From Rhodopirellula baltica SH 1 (GTDB taxonomy: Bacteria > Planctomycetota > Planctomycetia > Pirellulales > Pirellulaceae), in the NCBI RefSeq assembly GCF_000196115.1, contig NC_005027.1:1860001-1924000 (forward strand): a stretch of DNA of 64,000 bases. Direction: 5' to 3'. The position numbers were made by a program, and so were the translations under genes. The notes beneath the pieces are model-generated. The model made no database searches and was not told the DNA's origin. It saw only the letters and a list, made by a program, of their open reading frames with translations. This document shows, piece after piece, positions 55,478 through 64,000 of this stretch. How positions within the stretch are numbered: the first letter of the stretch is position 1; every line of letters begins with the position of its first letter.

Positions 55478-56425
55478 ATGGAACTTCGACACTTTCGTTA
55501 CTTCGTCGCCGTGGCGTCTGAACTGAGTTTTTCCAGAGCGGCTGAGAAGTCGTTAGTCGCTCAGCCTGCGCTAGGCACTCAAATTGCTGATTTGGAGCGG
55601 GAAATCGGTACCTCACTATTTTTCCGTAATAAGCGAGTCGTCCGCCTGACTGCAGCCGGGACCGTATTCCTCGAAGAAGCTCAAGCCATCCTGGAGGCTG
55701 GCGAAGCCGCAAAGCTGAAAGCGCTACGTGCTTCGCGTGGCGAATTCGGTGAGTTGTCGATTGGATTTTTTGCTGCTCCCACCATGTAGTTTCTTCCTGA
55801 TTTAATCAGGCGTTTTCGACTGCGGTATCCGGATGTCACCATCCGGATGTTCGAGATGACGCCAGACAAACAGTTGGATGCGCTGGAAAGCGGCGAAATC
55901 AGCGTCGCCTTTACACGGCCGTTGCCACCGGGCCATCCAGACCTCGTCACGCAGATTTTGTTTCGTGAACGTCTGCTTGCCGTCATGGCTGAGACCCACT
56001 CGCTTGCATCACGTCGGCGAGTCCGGCTCAGCGATCTTGCCGAAGAACGATTTGTTCTTTTGGACCGCGGCGTTGCGATCAGCCTTTACGACCACATTAT
56101 CGCAGCGTGCTCGTCGGCGGGATCCTCGCCCGTGGTCGCTGGTGGCGCCGACCTGATGGCCACCGTGTTAACGATGGTGGCCGCCGAACAAGGCATCAGC
56201 ATCGTGTCCGAAAGCGTTCAGAACCATCGCAGTCAGCAGATTTCCTTCGTTTCAATCGAGCCAGCGATGAAGCCAATCCCGTTGGTCGTGTGCTGGCACT
56301 CGAACCACGAAAGTCCACCTCGAGACGCATTTCTGCAACTCGTCCACGAACGAAAAACGACCATTCAGCAGGAGTGCGTCAGGCAGCCTGATGTGCAAAA
56401 ATCGGCAAGAAAGAACCGATCATGA
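55478..56425 (+). pseudogene. LysR-family regulator interrupted by one amber codon
   Basis: A full-length LysR frame (about 315 codons) apart from a TAG at 55787-55789. The N-terminal helix-turn-helix is complete (MELRHFRYFVAVASELSFSR, QPALGTQIADLEREIG), the stop follows FFAAPTM, and the same frame continues with FLPDLIRRFRLRYPDVTI and a complete effector-binding domain to 56425. No frameshift is present, so a single substitution, read-through or a sequencing error would explain it. It is divergent from the degraded alkene reductase, its likely former target. Confidence 0.88.
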
Positions 56426-56740
56426 AAACAGCAGGTCCGTGAACTCGTGCTGTCATTCATATCGATATGCCAGAAGTGGCCGATGCGTTGACTAGTGTAG
56501 AGCCTCGCTCAGTCGTTGAATGATCAGCATCCTTCTTTGCTACGTCTAACCCGTGGCCGAGAGGCCAGGAGCGGCAAGGTCATGCAATCAATCAACCTAC
56601 GGCAAAGGCCGACCTGCTTCGCATTTGATGGGGAGGTCGATTGAACTGGCAGTCAACACCAATCTTTCGGCGTAAACCCTTGCCATTCAAAGAAAGACAG
56701 CTGGCCGCAAATCGATGTGGCAAGCTGTATTAGCATCAGG
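56426..56740. other. intergenic region
   Basis: About 315 bp between the LysR pseudogene and the tRNA-Pro. I see no gene, repeat or clear hairpin. Confidence 0.45.
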
Positions 56741-56814
56741 TCGGGGCGACAGGATTTGAACCAGCGACCTCTGCGTCCCGAACGCAGCGTTCTACCAGGC
56801 TGAGCCATGCCCCG
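56741..56814 (-). tRNA. tRNA-Pro (anticodon CGG), with stem mismatches
   Basis: A 74-nt cloverleaf on the minus strand with 5' CGGGGCA, D-loop AGCCTGGTA, anticodon arm CTGCG-TTCGGGA-CGCAG (perfect 5-bp stem, CGG anticodon), T-loop TTCAAAT and discriminator A; no CCA is encoded. Mismatches are seen in three stems: A-C at the seventh acceptor pair, C-A in the D stem, and U-U in the T stem. A normal tRNA-Pro would pair at each. It may be a second, decaying copy beside the island edge, although it could still function. Confidence 0.82.
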
Positions 56815-56949
56815 TAGAATGCGTCATTCTTCCAAAGGCAAAAGTCACGAAACAATGGGGTTTCGCGTTGAGATGGACCAGGATCTATCATGGAACATTG
56901 TTTTCCGTGTGATTTCGAGCCCGAGGCGGGCCGTGACTCCTTTGGGACA

Positions 56950-57948
56950 ATGGACTTGTTGGAATTGAAGCATCGTGCGATGGCGTGCGACTTTGTGGTG
57001 CTGGTGCCGGACGAAAATCAACGCGTGGGCAATCGGTCCGTCGCTGATGTTGTCCTGCGTCATTTGGAAGCGATCGAGGAAATCGAATCTTCGCTGACGG
57101 TCTATCGAGGTGACAGCGAAATCGCTCGGGTCAATGCGTTGGCGTATGAAAAGCCAGTTCATTTGAAGCCCGCCACGTTTGAGCTTCTGCAGAAAGCAAA
57201 CGCCCTCGCTGAACGCACCCAGGGAGCGTTCGACATCACGGCGGGACCTCTCGTGGAGACTTGGGGGTTCACCAAGCGTGAAGGTCGAAAACCCAAACCG
57301 GATGAGATCGAATCGGCTCGAGAGCGTGTCGGTTGGAAGCGTCTGATTCTGGATGTGGAGAGTCGCACCGCTCGATTCGCGGTCAAGGGCATGTCGCTGA
57401 ACATGGGTGCGATCGGCAAGGGGCACGCCATCGATGTTTTGGCCGCTTCAATGCGTGCCGATGGCATGTGTGACTTTCTGATCCATGCGGGGCATAGCAG
57501 CGTTCTGGCGGCGGGCGACCAACAACCAGTTGCGACATCTGATGAGAACGAGGTGGAACACGACTCAGAGCGGCCGAAGGGTTGGCTGGTTGGCGTCTCT
57601 CATCCGACCCGACCGGGGAAACGTCTTGGGGGGCTTTGGCTACGGGACGAGGCGCTTTCGACCAGCGGCAGCGGAAAACAGTTTTTTCATCATCAAGGCA
57701 AACGTTACGGACACGTGATTGATCCACGGACGGGGTATCCGGCTGGCCAGTGGCTGTCCTTGACGTTGACGACGACTCACGCCGTGGACGCGGATGCCCT
57801 GTCAACGGCTTTGTTTGTCATGGGAAAGGACGATGCAAAAGCGTATGCTGCCGAGCATGGGATCGGATTGATTCTGGTCAGTGCCGGGAAACGACAGGAG
57901 GAGGTCGTGTTGGACAAGTCAGGCCCCTTGATCTGGCACAACACTTGA
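56950..57948 (+). CDS. apbE: FAD:protein FMN transferase (ApbE)
   Basis: Transfers FMN from FAD to Thr or Ser of target flavoproteins, for example in Nqr/Rnf-type complexes. Seen: the FMN-binding start RAMACDFVVLVP, SLTVYRGDSEIARVN, ITAGPLVETWGF, LNMGAIGKGHAID, the HAGHSSVLAAGD loop, and the Mg-binding C-terminal GHVIDPRTGYPAG followed by TTHAVDADALSTALFVMG. No signal peptide or lipobox is seen, so it may act in the cytoplasm. The ATG at 56950 precedes the region shared with the truncated copy; a longer start at 56890 is less likely. It is the right-hand partner of the direct repeat. Confidence 0.92.
   Translation: MDLLELKHRAMACDFVVLVPDENQRVGNRSVADVVLRHLEAIEEIESSLTVYRGDSEIARVNALAYEKPVHLKPATFELLQKANALAERTQGAFDITAGPLVETWGFTKREGRKPKPDEIESARERVGWKRLILDVESRTARFAVKGMSLNMGAIGKGHAIDVLAASMRADGMCDFLIHAGHSSVLAAGDQQPVATSDENEVEHDSERPKGWLVGVSHPTRPGKRLGGLWLRDEALSTSGSGKQFFHHQGKRYGHVIDPRTGYPAGQWLSLTLTTTHAVDADALSTALFVMGKDDAKAYAAEHGIGLILVSAGKRQEEVVLDKSGPLIWHNT
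56956..57505 (+). repeat. right direct repeat: 5' part of apbE
   Basis: Matches 46968-47518 (about 95% by eye count). Here it is part of the intact apbE gene, which continues for another 440 bp beyond the repeat. Confidence 0.93.
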
Positions 57949-58146
57949 GCATCACCGGAGTTCATCCGCGAAGAAATTCCGGTCAGTCGGAGCCTGCCGA
58001 ATCCGTTAGGGTCTGCGGCCTTCAAAACTGTCTTCCTCGTTTTGGCGATGATTTGGAATGTCGCCGACAGTGACTCTCAAACCGAAGCCTCATCATCAAT
58101 TCGCCGACACTTCCCACGTCTGCATTGTTCTTGCCGATACGCCTTC

Positions 58147-58668
58147 ATGTCTGATTCTTCAACTCACCGCAACGCGACAACCGCTCCCGACAACGACGCG
58201 GATCCAGCCGTTTACGAGCCGCCGCGATCAATCGCGCCGACTCCGCAGCTGTCCACCCGCGGACTGTTCGTTGCTCTGGCGACGGTCTGTTTTGTTCCTC
58301 TGTTTGGGCTCAGCATTTACGCGGTGATTTTCGGAAAGGCGAGTGAACACGGATTGCCGGTCGAGATCCTGATCGACCGCCGACCGCTGATGACCGTCGA
58401 AGGCAACTCTCAGATGATGGACGATGTCGTCGTCGTCACCAACGAAGCGGACTTTGAAATTCCCAATCTGACGATGAACCTGAACGGACAGTACTTTCTG
58501 TACCAAGACAAACCGCTGGCGGTGGGAGAAACGCTGGTGCTACGTCAGGCGGCATTTGCGACCAAGAGCAGCCAATTTTGGGTTCCGGGACGCTATCCAA
58601 TCACAGAAATTACCGTAACTGGGAAGTTGCCCACTGGTGCACGAGGCGTGAAAGAGGTGCAATTCTGA
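58147..58668 (+). CDS. single-span membrane protein of unknown function
   Basis: About 173 residues from the ATG at 58147 (MSDSSTHRNATT); the frame continues upstream without protein character. Seen: a Thr/Asp/Pro-rich cytoplasmic tail, one membrane helix (about residues 38-58: LFVALATVCFVPLFGLSIYA) and a periplasmic beta-rich domain of about 110 residues. The latter has hydrophobic alternation (LPVEILIDRRPLMTVEG, FEIPNLTMNLNGQYFLY). No family is recognised. It lies 43 bp before speA on the same strand and may be co-transcribed with it. Confidence 0.68.
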   Translation: MSDSSTHRNATTAPDNDADPAVYEPPRSIAPTPQLSTRGLFVALATVCFVPLFGLSIYAVIFGKASEHGLPVEILIDRRPLMTVEGNSQMMDDVVVVTNEADFEIPNLTMNLNGQYFLYQDKPLAVGETLVLRQAAFATKSSQFWVPGRYPITEITVTGKLPTGARGVKEVQF

Positions 58669-58711
58669 ATCTCACATTTCAAACGCAAACCTCTTTCACA
58701 GGGAATTCTGG

Positions 58712-60718
58712 GTGAGCTCGGTTTTGGATTCCAAATGGACTCGCAGCGACGCGTCCAAAACGTACGACATCGACCGCTGGGGCGCTGGCTACTTTTCGAT
58801 TTCTGATGCCGGCACAGTGTTGGTTTCACCGGATCGGGATCCGTCTCAAAGCATCGATTTAAAAGAGCTGGTCGATCGTTTGGGGCAGCGCAACTTGGAC
58901 CTGCCGATTCTGCTCCGTTTCAACGGGATTCTTCGAGATCGATTGCGCGAGCTGGATCGTTGTTTCAAAAACGCGATTCATGATCACAAGTACCAAAGCC
59001 GCTATCGCTGCGTCTTTCCAATCAAAGTCAACCAGCAACGCGAAGTGGTCCAGCAGATCGTCAGCGAAGGTGCTCGGCTGGGATTTGGTATCGAAGCGGG
59101 AAGCAAACCAGAATTGGTCGCCGCCGTGGCAATGGGCGACGCCAACGTACCGATTGTTTGCAACGGTTTCAAAGACGAAGAGTTCATTCGGTTGGCGTTG
59201 TTGGCTCAACGGTTGGGGCGAAATGTGCTGCCCGTTGTCGAAAAGGTCAGTGAGCTGGATTTGATCTTGGACGTCGCCAAGGACATCGGCGTACGTCCAA
59301 CGATCGGGATGCGAGTCAAACTGGCGACCCGCGGAAGTGGTCGTTGGCAAGCGAGCGGTGGATACCGCAGCAAGTTTGGCCTCACCGTTGCCGAGTTGTT
59401 GGCTCAATTGGATCGCTTGATCGCGATGGACATGGGCGATTGCCTTCAGTTGCTGCACTTTCATGTCGGCAGCCAAATCGGAAACATTCGTCAACTCAAA
59501 TCGGCCATTCTCGAGGCCGCGCGAATCTACGTCGACTTGGTTCGCCGTGGTGCAGGAATGCGCTACCTCGATGTGGGCGGTGGACTCGGTGTTGACTATG
59601 ACGGTTCGCGCAGCGACAGCGAATCGAGCATGAACTACACGATGCAGGAATACGCCAACGACGTCGTCTATCACACCCAAACCGTGTGCGACGAAGCGGG
59701 AGTCCCGCACCCCGAGTTGATTTCGGAATCGGGCCGGGCAGTCGCGGCTCACCATAGCGTGTTGGTGATGGAAACACTGGGGGTGACTTCCCAGGGCGTT
59801 GCAAATTTGCCGTGCTGGGCCAAGGTCGAAGGCGAACCGGTATCGCCCGATCACGGCGGGATCGAAATGGATTCCGTCGGTGCGATCGAAACATCCGAAA
59901 TGGAAGGCCCACCGGAATCATACGAGCAACCGGTGCATGACTTGTGGGTCGGCTACGTCAACATGACGCAGGCCAACATGATGGAAACCTTTCACGACGC
60001 GCAGGTGGCACTGGACCTGTGCATGAACCTCTTCAGTGGTGGTTACTTGCCGTTGGAACAACGCGTCGCGGCGGAGAACCTTTACTTTGCGATCTGCCAT
60101 CGTGTTCGTGAATTGGCGGAATCGATGAAGGAGCGTCCCGATGATTTGAAGCATCTTGATCGGATGCTGTCAGACATCTACTTCGCCAATTTTTCGTTGT
60201 TTCAATCGATGCCTGATTCCTGGGCGATCGACCAATTGTTCCCGATCATGCCGATCCATCGTTTGCTAGAAAAGCCATCGCGACATGCGGTTTTGGGTGA
60301 TATCACATGCGACAGCGATGGCAAAGTCGACGCGTTTGTTTGCGGCGGCGGACGTCAACGGACACTGATGCTGCACCCGCTGAAATCTGGTGAACCGTAT
60401 CAGTTGGCGGTCTTCATGGTGGGAGCTTACCAGGAGATCTTAGGTGACTTGCACAATCTGTTTGGTGATACGCATGCCGTGCATGTGGACATCGAGGACG
60501 GTGTGACCAAAGTTCGATCGATCGTCAAAGGCGACACGGTTTCGGAAGTGTTGGGGTATGTCCAATACGAAGATCGAGAGTTGATCGAGAATCTCCAAGA
60601 GTCGGTGGAATCCGCGATTGGAAACGGACACATCGATCATCAGCAGGCAGGCGAGACAGTTGCCGCGTACGAACGTGCGCTCAGTGGCTACACGTATTTG
60701 TCGACGCGGACGAAATAG
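58712..60718 (+). CDS. speA: biosynthetic arginine decarboxylase
   Basis: PLP-dependent enzyme that converts arginine to agmatine, the first step of the agmatine route to putrescine. The 668-residue length and the fold-III PLP layout match the SpeA family. Seen: the PLP lysine in VFPIKVNQQREVV (about residue 105), FGIEAGSKPELVAA, LLHFHVGSQIGNIRQ, the phosphate-binding YLDVGGGLGVDYDGS, and the C-terminal active-site block ITCDSDGKVDAF. The GTG at 58712 has a GGGAA site upstream. It is followed after 89 bp by the GNAT-nitrilase fusion gene, which suggests a polyamine unit. Confidence 0.94.
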   Translation: MSSVLDSKWTRSDASKTYDIDRWGAGYFSISDAGTVLVSPDRDPSQSIDLKELVDRLGQRNLDLPILLRFNGILRDRLRELDRCFKNAIHDHKYQSRYRCVFPIKVNQQREVVQQIVSEGARLGFGIEAGSKPELVAAVAMGDANVPIVCNGFKDEEFIRLALLAQRLGRNVLPVVEKVSELDLILDVAKDIGVRPTIGMRVKLATRGSGRWQASGGYRSKFGLTVAELLAQLDRLIAMDMGDCLQLLHFHVGSQIGNIRQLKSAILEAARIYVDLVRRGAGMRYLDVGGGLGVDYDGSRSDSESSMNYTMQEYANDVVYHTQTVCDEAGVPHPELISESGRAVAAHHSVLVMETLGVTSQGVANLPCWAKVEGEPVSPDHGGIEMDSVGAIETSEMEGPPESYEQPVHDLWVGYVNMTQANMMETFHDAQVALDLCMNLFSGGYLPLEQRVAAENLYFAICHRVRELAESMKERPDDLKHLDRMLSDIYFANFSLFQSMPDSWAIDQLFPIMPIHRLLEKPSRHAVLGDITCDSDGKVDAFVCGGGRQRTLMLHPLKSGEPYQLAVFMVGAYQEILGDLHNLFGDTHAVHVDIEDGVTKVRSIVKGDTVSEVLGYVQYEDRELIENLQESVESAIGNGHIDHQQAGETVAAYERALSGYTYLSTRTK

Positions 60719-60807
60719 TTCGTGGATCTGCTGTGGTTCCGTGGCAGGACAATTGCACGGTTCGTTGTTGAGTCGTTTTCTCCTCTTCGGTTCTTTGACT
60801 GGCTTTT

Positions 60808-62382
60808 ATGTCGACGCCCACCCCTGACTTTGATGTTTCTAACTTTGAACGCGAGCTGATTCTTCGGAACATGCGCATCGAGGACTATGACTCGATGGTT
60901 GCCATGCAGAAGGCGTGCTTTCCGGACATGCAGCCTTGGACGAAGGAGCAGGTCGAAAGTCAGCTCGCTCACTTCCCGGAAGGCCAGATCGTCATCGAGT
61001 GCGACGGCAAACTCGTCGCCAGCAGCAGTAGCTTGCTGCTGCATTACGAAGACGACCTGGAATGGCACGATTACAAGAAAATCGCAGACATTGGTTTCAT
61101 TCGAAATCATCAGCCAACCGGCGACACGTTGTACGGCATCGAGATCATGGTGCATTCCGACTTTCGCGGCATGCGTCTGTCTCGACGACTCTATGATGCA
61201 CGAAAAGAGCTTTGTCGTTCGCGAAATATTGAGCAAATGATCGTTGGCGGCCGCATTCCTGGCTATCACTTGCACGCGGAGGAGATGAAGGCGTCCGAGT
61301 ACATTGATCGTGTCATCGACAAAACATTCTTCGACCCGGTTCTGACGGCTCAAATTGCCAACGGTTTTTCACTGCAGGGTTTGATTCCAAACTACTTGCC
61401 CACGGACTTGCAGAGCTGCGGCTATGCGACGTTCTTGGAATGGAAGAACCTGGATTATGTCTCGGCGGGAAAACGTCGGTTCCGCCGGACGGTTCGGCCG
61501 GTACGAATCGGCTCAGTCCAGTATCAAATGCGAGCGGTGAAGGACTTCGAAGAGTTTGCTCAACAGGCTCGCTATTTCGTAGACGTGGCGGGTGACTACA
61601 AGTGCGACTTTTTGTTGTTCCCAGAGTTGTTCACCACGCAATTGCTTTCCTTTCTACCGAATGAACGTCCGGGGCAAGCCGCTCGAACATTGGCCGAGTA
61701 CACGCCGCAGTATTTGGAGCTTTTCAGCCATCTGGCCGTGAAGTTCGACACCAATATCATCGGTGGTTCTCACTTTGTGGTCGAAGATGAAAAGCTTTAC
61801 AACGTCGCATTCTTGTTCCATCGTGACGGCGGGATCGACAAACAGTACAAGCTGCACATCACGCCGAGCGAACGAAAATGGTGGGGCGTTGCCGGTGGGC
61901 CTGGGATCGAAGTCATTCAAACCGATTGCGGACCGATCTGCATCCAGGTCTGTTATGACATTGAATTCCCTGAGCTTTCGCGTCTCGCGGTCGAGAAGGG
62001 GGCCCAAATCATATTTGTCCCGTTCAACACCGATAATCGGCATGGCTACATGCGTGTTCGCACCTGCGCGGCCGCCCGTTGCGTGGAGAATCATGTGTAT
62101 GTCGCGATTGCCGGTTGCACGGGCAATTTGCCGTTCTGCGAGAACGCAGACATTCACTACGCACAGTCGGCTGTGCTTACACCTTTGGATGTAACGTTCG
62201 CCCGCGAAGGGATCGGAGCAGAGGCCAACCCAAACATTGAGACGGTTGTGATCTACGATGTCGATCTAGAATTGCTACGTCGACATCGGGAACAAGGCAG
62301 TGTCCAAAACTGGAACGATCGACGTTTGGATCTCTATCGTTTGACTGAAACGAGAGCCGCATCGGGTGAGTCGCGGAGCTGA
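60808..62382 (+). CDS. GNAT acetyltransferase-carbon-nitrogen hydrolase fusion
   Basis: A 524-residue two-domain cytoplasmic enzyme. The N-terminal GNAT domain (about 15-185) has [23 protein letters not shown], with the FRGMRLS acetyl-CoA loop. The C-terminal nitrilase domain (about 228-505) has all three catalytic residues: Glu in LFPELFTTQ, Lys in [11 protein letters not shown], and Cys in [12 protein letters not shown]. The domain order is that of a known bifunctional GNAT/nitrilase family whose substrate I do not know. Because speA lies directly upstream, an amidase role in the agmatine-to-putrescine route and acetylation of an amine are reasonable, but this is inference. Confidence 0.9.
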   Translation: MSTPTPDFDVSNFERELILRNMRIEDYDSMVAMQKACFPDMQPWTKEQVESQLAHFPEGQIVIECDGKLVASSSSLLLHYEDDLEWHDYKKIADIGFIRNHQPTGDTLYGIEIMVHSDFRGMRLSRRLYDARKELCRSRNIEQMIVGGRIPGYHLHAEEMKASEYIDRVIDKTFFDPVLTAQIANGFSLQGLIPNYLPTDLQSCGYATFLEWKNLDYVSAGKRRFRRTVRPVRIGSVQYQMRAVKDFEEFAQQARYFVDVAGDYKCDFLLFPELFTTQLLSFLPNERPGQAARTLAEYTPQYLELFSHLAVKFDTNIIGGSHFVVEDEKLYNVAFLFHRDGGIDKQYKLHITPSERKWWGVAGGPGIEVIQTDCGPICIQVCYDIEFPELSRLAVEKGAQIIFVPFNTDNRHGYMRVRTCAAARCVENHVYVAIAGCTGNLPFCENADIHYAQSAVLTPLDVTFAREGIGAEANPNIETVVIYDVDLELLRRHREQGSVQNWNDRRLDLYRLTETRAASGESRS

Positions 62383-62450
62383 GCTTTTGCGATGCGGGCC
62401 GCTCGCGCAGCTGGCTGTTCAATCACCACCAAGTGACACCGCTGTCTATG

Positions 62451-62486
62451 CAAAAAGAGCGTGTGCGAAAATTGTCGCACACGCTC
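62451..62486 (-). terminator. Rho-independent terminator of the barrel-protein gene
   Basis: The arms GAGCGTGTGCGA (62457-62468) and TCGCACACGCTC (62475-62486) form a perfect 12-bp stem around a 6-base loop. Read on the minus strand it is followed by TTTTTG, so it ends the minus-strand gene at 62549-63262. Lying between convergent genes, it may also stop the plus-strand polyamine transcript. Confidence 0.85.
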
Positions 62487-62548
62487 CTGATCGTTTGTTC
62501 TGAGTGATTCACGTTGCCTGGACGATGACCACCTCGATGTCGTTGCCT

Positions 62549-63262
62549 TTAGTAGAGCAGCAGTTCAAAACCGGCTCTCAGCACCACCGCGTCGTCGAAG
62601 CCCATGTTGGCTCCATCCCAGGTTGCGTAGTCACTGAAGTAGTCCAGGCCGAAAACGGTGCGGCCAGGGATTCCGCAGACAGTGATGTCATGTTTGACGT
62701 CGAACCCGAACGTCGTGGTGAACTTGTTGTTCGTTCCGGTGGTCACACCATCATTGCCAACATATTTGCCGTCGAGGTCATACAGTCCCAAACGCAGGTC
62801 CACCCAAACTGGACGACGCCCGAACGCGGTTTCCCAGCCGGCGACGACCAGTGCACCACGATAGGAGTTGTCCAGTTCGTTGTCGCCAATCTCTTGTTTC
62901 CATTCCATTTGGCTGTAACCGGTACCGGCGGACAGATCGTGAACGCCGAACGTCCATGTGTCCCGCATGATCGCGTCGAAGCCGTACATCTCGGTGTTGT
63001 CAGAGACGGCGTACGTGAAGTTTCCTTCAACGCTGGTTCGATATCCATCAAAGCGATGGTGACCGCGAATGTCGGTTAGAAAGCCAACGGAATCTCCCGA
63101 GTCGCCTTGGTAGGTGGGCAACAATGGAGCCCAAATCGCTTTGCGACTGGTCAGTTCGGTACCGTCGACTGCCTGGGCAGAGGATGCCGACCAGGTCACC
63201 GATGCGAAGCCAAGCACGGCCACCGCAATCTTCAGAATGGAATCAAATCGTCGTTTTGTCAT
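62549..63262 (-). CDS. secreted protein, probably outer-membrane barrel-like
   Basis: About 237 residues from the ATG at 63262 (MTKRRFDSILKIAVAVLG); a longer start adds 15 residues. A signal peptide ends near SSAQAVDG. The mature part is rich in alternating aromatic and Gly/Asp residues (GFLTDIRGHHRFDGYRT, FGVHDLSAGTGYSQMEW, VWVDLRLGLYDLDGKYVG) and ends in an aromatic residue (AGFELLLY), as beta-barrel proteins do. No family is recognised. It is followed by a strong terminator, so it is a single-gene transcript or the last gene of one. Confidence 0.68.
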   Translation of the reverse strand: MTKRRFDSILKIAVAVLGFASVTWSASSAQAVDGTELTSRKAIWAPLLPTYQGDSGDSVGFLTDIRGHHRFDGYRTSVEGNFTYAVSDNTEMYGFDAIMRDTWTFGVHDLSAGTGYSQMEWKQEIGDNELDNSYRGALVVAGWETAFGRRPVWVDLRLGLYDLDGKYVGNDGVTTGTNNKFTTTFGFDVKHDITVCGIPGRTVFGLDYFSDYATWDGANMGFDDAVVLRAGFELLLY

Positions 63263-63476
63263 CGCGTCGCTCAGGTTGGCATTGGGAGGATGCACAGGAA
63301 CGAACATGCCTTGGCTTGTCCGAATGACGCGAGGACCGCCTCACGCGTCTGTCTGAGTTGACTTCGGCTGGGATCCAGTGGGCTCGACCAGAAAGTTAGA
63401 AGATTGGTCTCAAGTCCCGGAGCAAAGCCGACGCGTGACCCGTTTGTCGAAATCACAACGACTGATGCAGTTTTCC

Positions 63477-64000
63477 TCAAGTCGCAGAAACGATGACAGC
63501 CGTTGCCGAACCGTGTGAGGTGTGAGACAGCGCGATGACGTAAGGTTGCTTGAGTGGCGCAGATTCCTGAACAACATTCAGCGTCTCTGGACAATCCGCC
63601 GCGTGGGCGACAGGCGGTGCTGTGCCTCGCTGAGCCGCAACGACCGCGGCGGTTAGCCCCAACATTCCCGTCGCTGCGCCCGTATGGCCCAGTAACCCAA
63701 TCGGCAAAGTCAACGGAACACCCGGCAAAGCTTTCGCAATCGCTCTGGCTTCTTGAGCGTCAATGACCGGGTCGCCCATACCGTGCCCCACCACCAATCC
63801 AATGTCATCGGAGCTCAATCCAGCATCAGACAATGCGCCCGCGATGGCCGCCTCGATTGCGGCGGCTGATCCCCGCCCAGCGTTCTCTTCGGACGAACTG
63901 GTGAATCGTCCCTCCGCGAATGCGGCGGACGGCACGAACCGCGACGCCATTCCCACGACTTTCGCGATTGGCGTACGTTTTCCTTGTTCAGCGGATTCGA
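63477..64000 (-). CDS. beta-ketoacyl synthase (C-terminal part; 5' end beyond window)
   Basis: Condensing enzyme of fatty acid or polyketide synthesis (thiolase fold). Only the last about 175 residues are present; the frame is open to the window edge. Seen: the acyl-CoA synthase C-terminal domain with LVVGHGMGDPVIDAQEA, the catalytic-His loop IGLLGHTGAATGMLG, and a last segment with ALSHTSHGSATAV. The GHTGAA and late NSFGF-equivalent (HTSHGS) places match KAS-type proteins, but the late motif is unusual. Whether it is FabF-like or part of a secondary pathway cannot be told from the fragment. Confidence 0.82.
   Translation of the reverse strand, partial: ESAEQGKRTPIAKVVGMASRFVPSAAFAEGRFTSSSEENAGRGSAAAIEAAIAGALSDAGLSSDDIGLVVGHGMGDPVIDAQEARAIAKALPGVPLTLPIGLLGHTGAATGMLGLTAAVVAAQRGTAPPVAHAADCPETLNVVQESAPLKQPYVIALSHTSHGSATAVIVSAT

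Noticed and set aside
58859-59854. Minus-strand open frame of about 330 codons inside speA
   Set aside because: Shadow of the arginine decarboxylase frame; no domain or start context.

Overview
The window looks like a chromosomal segment of a planctomycete, most probably Rhodopirellula or a close relative. The inference rests on family content: an SLA1-homology (SHD1) secreted protein, paired DUF1080 domains, a Tat-exported Gfo/Idh/MocA oxidoreductase, a PL7 alginate lyase, many secreted beta-propellers, and an IS3-type transposase remnant of the kind common in that group. No rRNA, CRISPR array or replication origin was seen.

Left part (1-15.5 kb): a partial alpha/beta hydrolase, a CPA1 cation/proton antiporter with a coupled membrane protein, then a surface-polysaccharide group (Wzz/GumC-like chain-length protein, GT4 glycosyltransferase, NodB-like deacetylase). 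A translationally coupled sufU-sufS-xseA operon follows, then a kelch protein and, on the minus strand, a small secreted protein, a PL7 lyase and a PD40 propeller.

Signalling and ion block (15.5-28.5 kb): a minus-strand operon of a thioredoxin-fold RedB-like protein, a membrane PAS histidine kinase and a receiver-GGDEF-EAL protein; an HPP membrane protein; an NtrB/NtrC-like pair; nhaA behind a small membrane protein; a Tll0287-like haem protein; and a transglutaminase-like protease.

Metabolic block (28.5-40.2 kb): an AhpD-like protein and an SDR; a coupled DUF1080-SGNH esterase-lactonase operon; a cold-shock protein with a strong terminator; a Tat Gfo/Idh/MocA oxidoreductase; and an AraC regulator with a cyclase-family enzyme and an SDR.

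Accessory and decayed region (40.2-56.8 kb): an orphan protein with three winged-helix-like repeats, a wrecked REP-associated transposase with REP-like motifs, a wrecked IS3-type transposase, the SHD1 protein, and then a roughly 9.4-kb island. The island carries Rrf2 and AraC regulators, a methyltransferase, a quinone oxidoreductase, an isochorismatase-like hydrolase, a chloroperoxidase-like hydrolase, and broken DUF1330, YdcZ, old-yellow-enzyme and LysR genes. It is bracketed by two copies of the first ~550 bp of apbE: the left copy is truncated, the right copy belongs to an intact gene, and a poorly paired tRNA-Pro(CGG) lies just inside the right copy. This is the most striking structure in the window.

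Right part (56.9-64 kb): intact apbE, a membrane-anchored protein of unknown function, speA (arginine decarboxylase), a GNAT-nitrilase fusion probably linked to polyamine metabolism, a secreted barrel-like protein and the C-terminal end of a beta-ketoacyl synthase.
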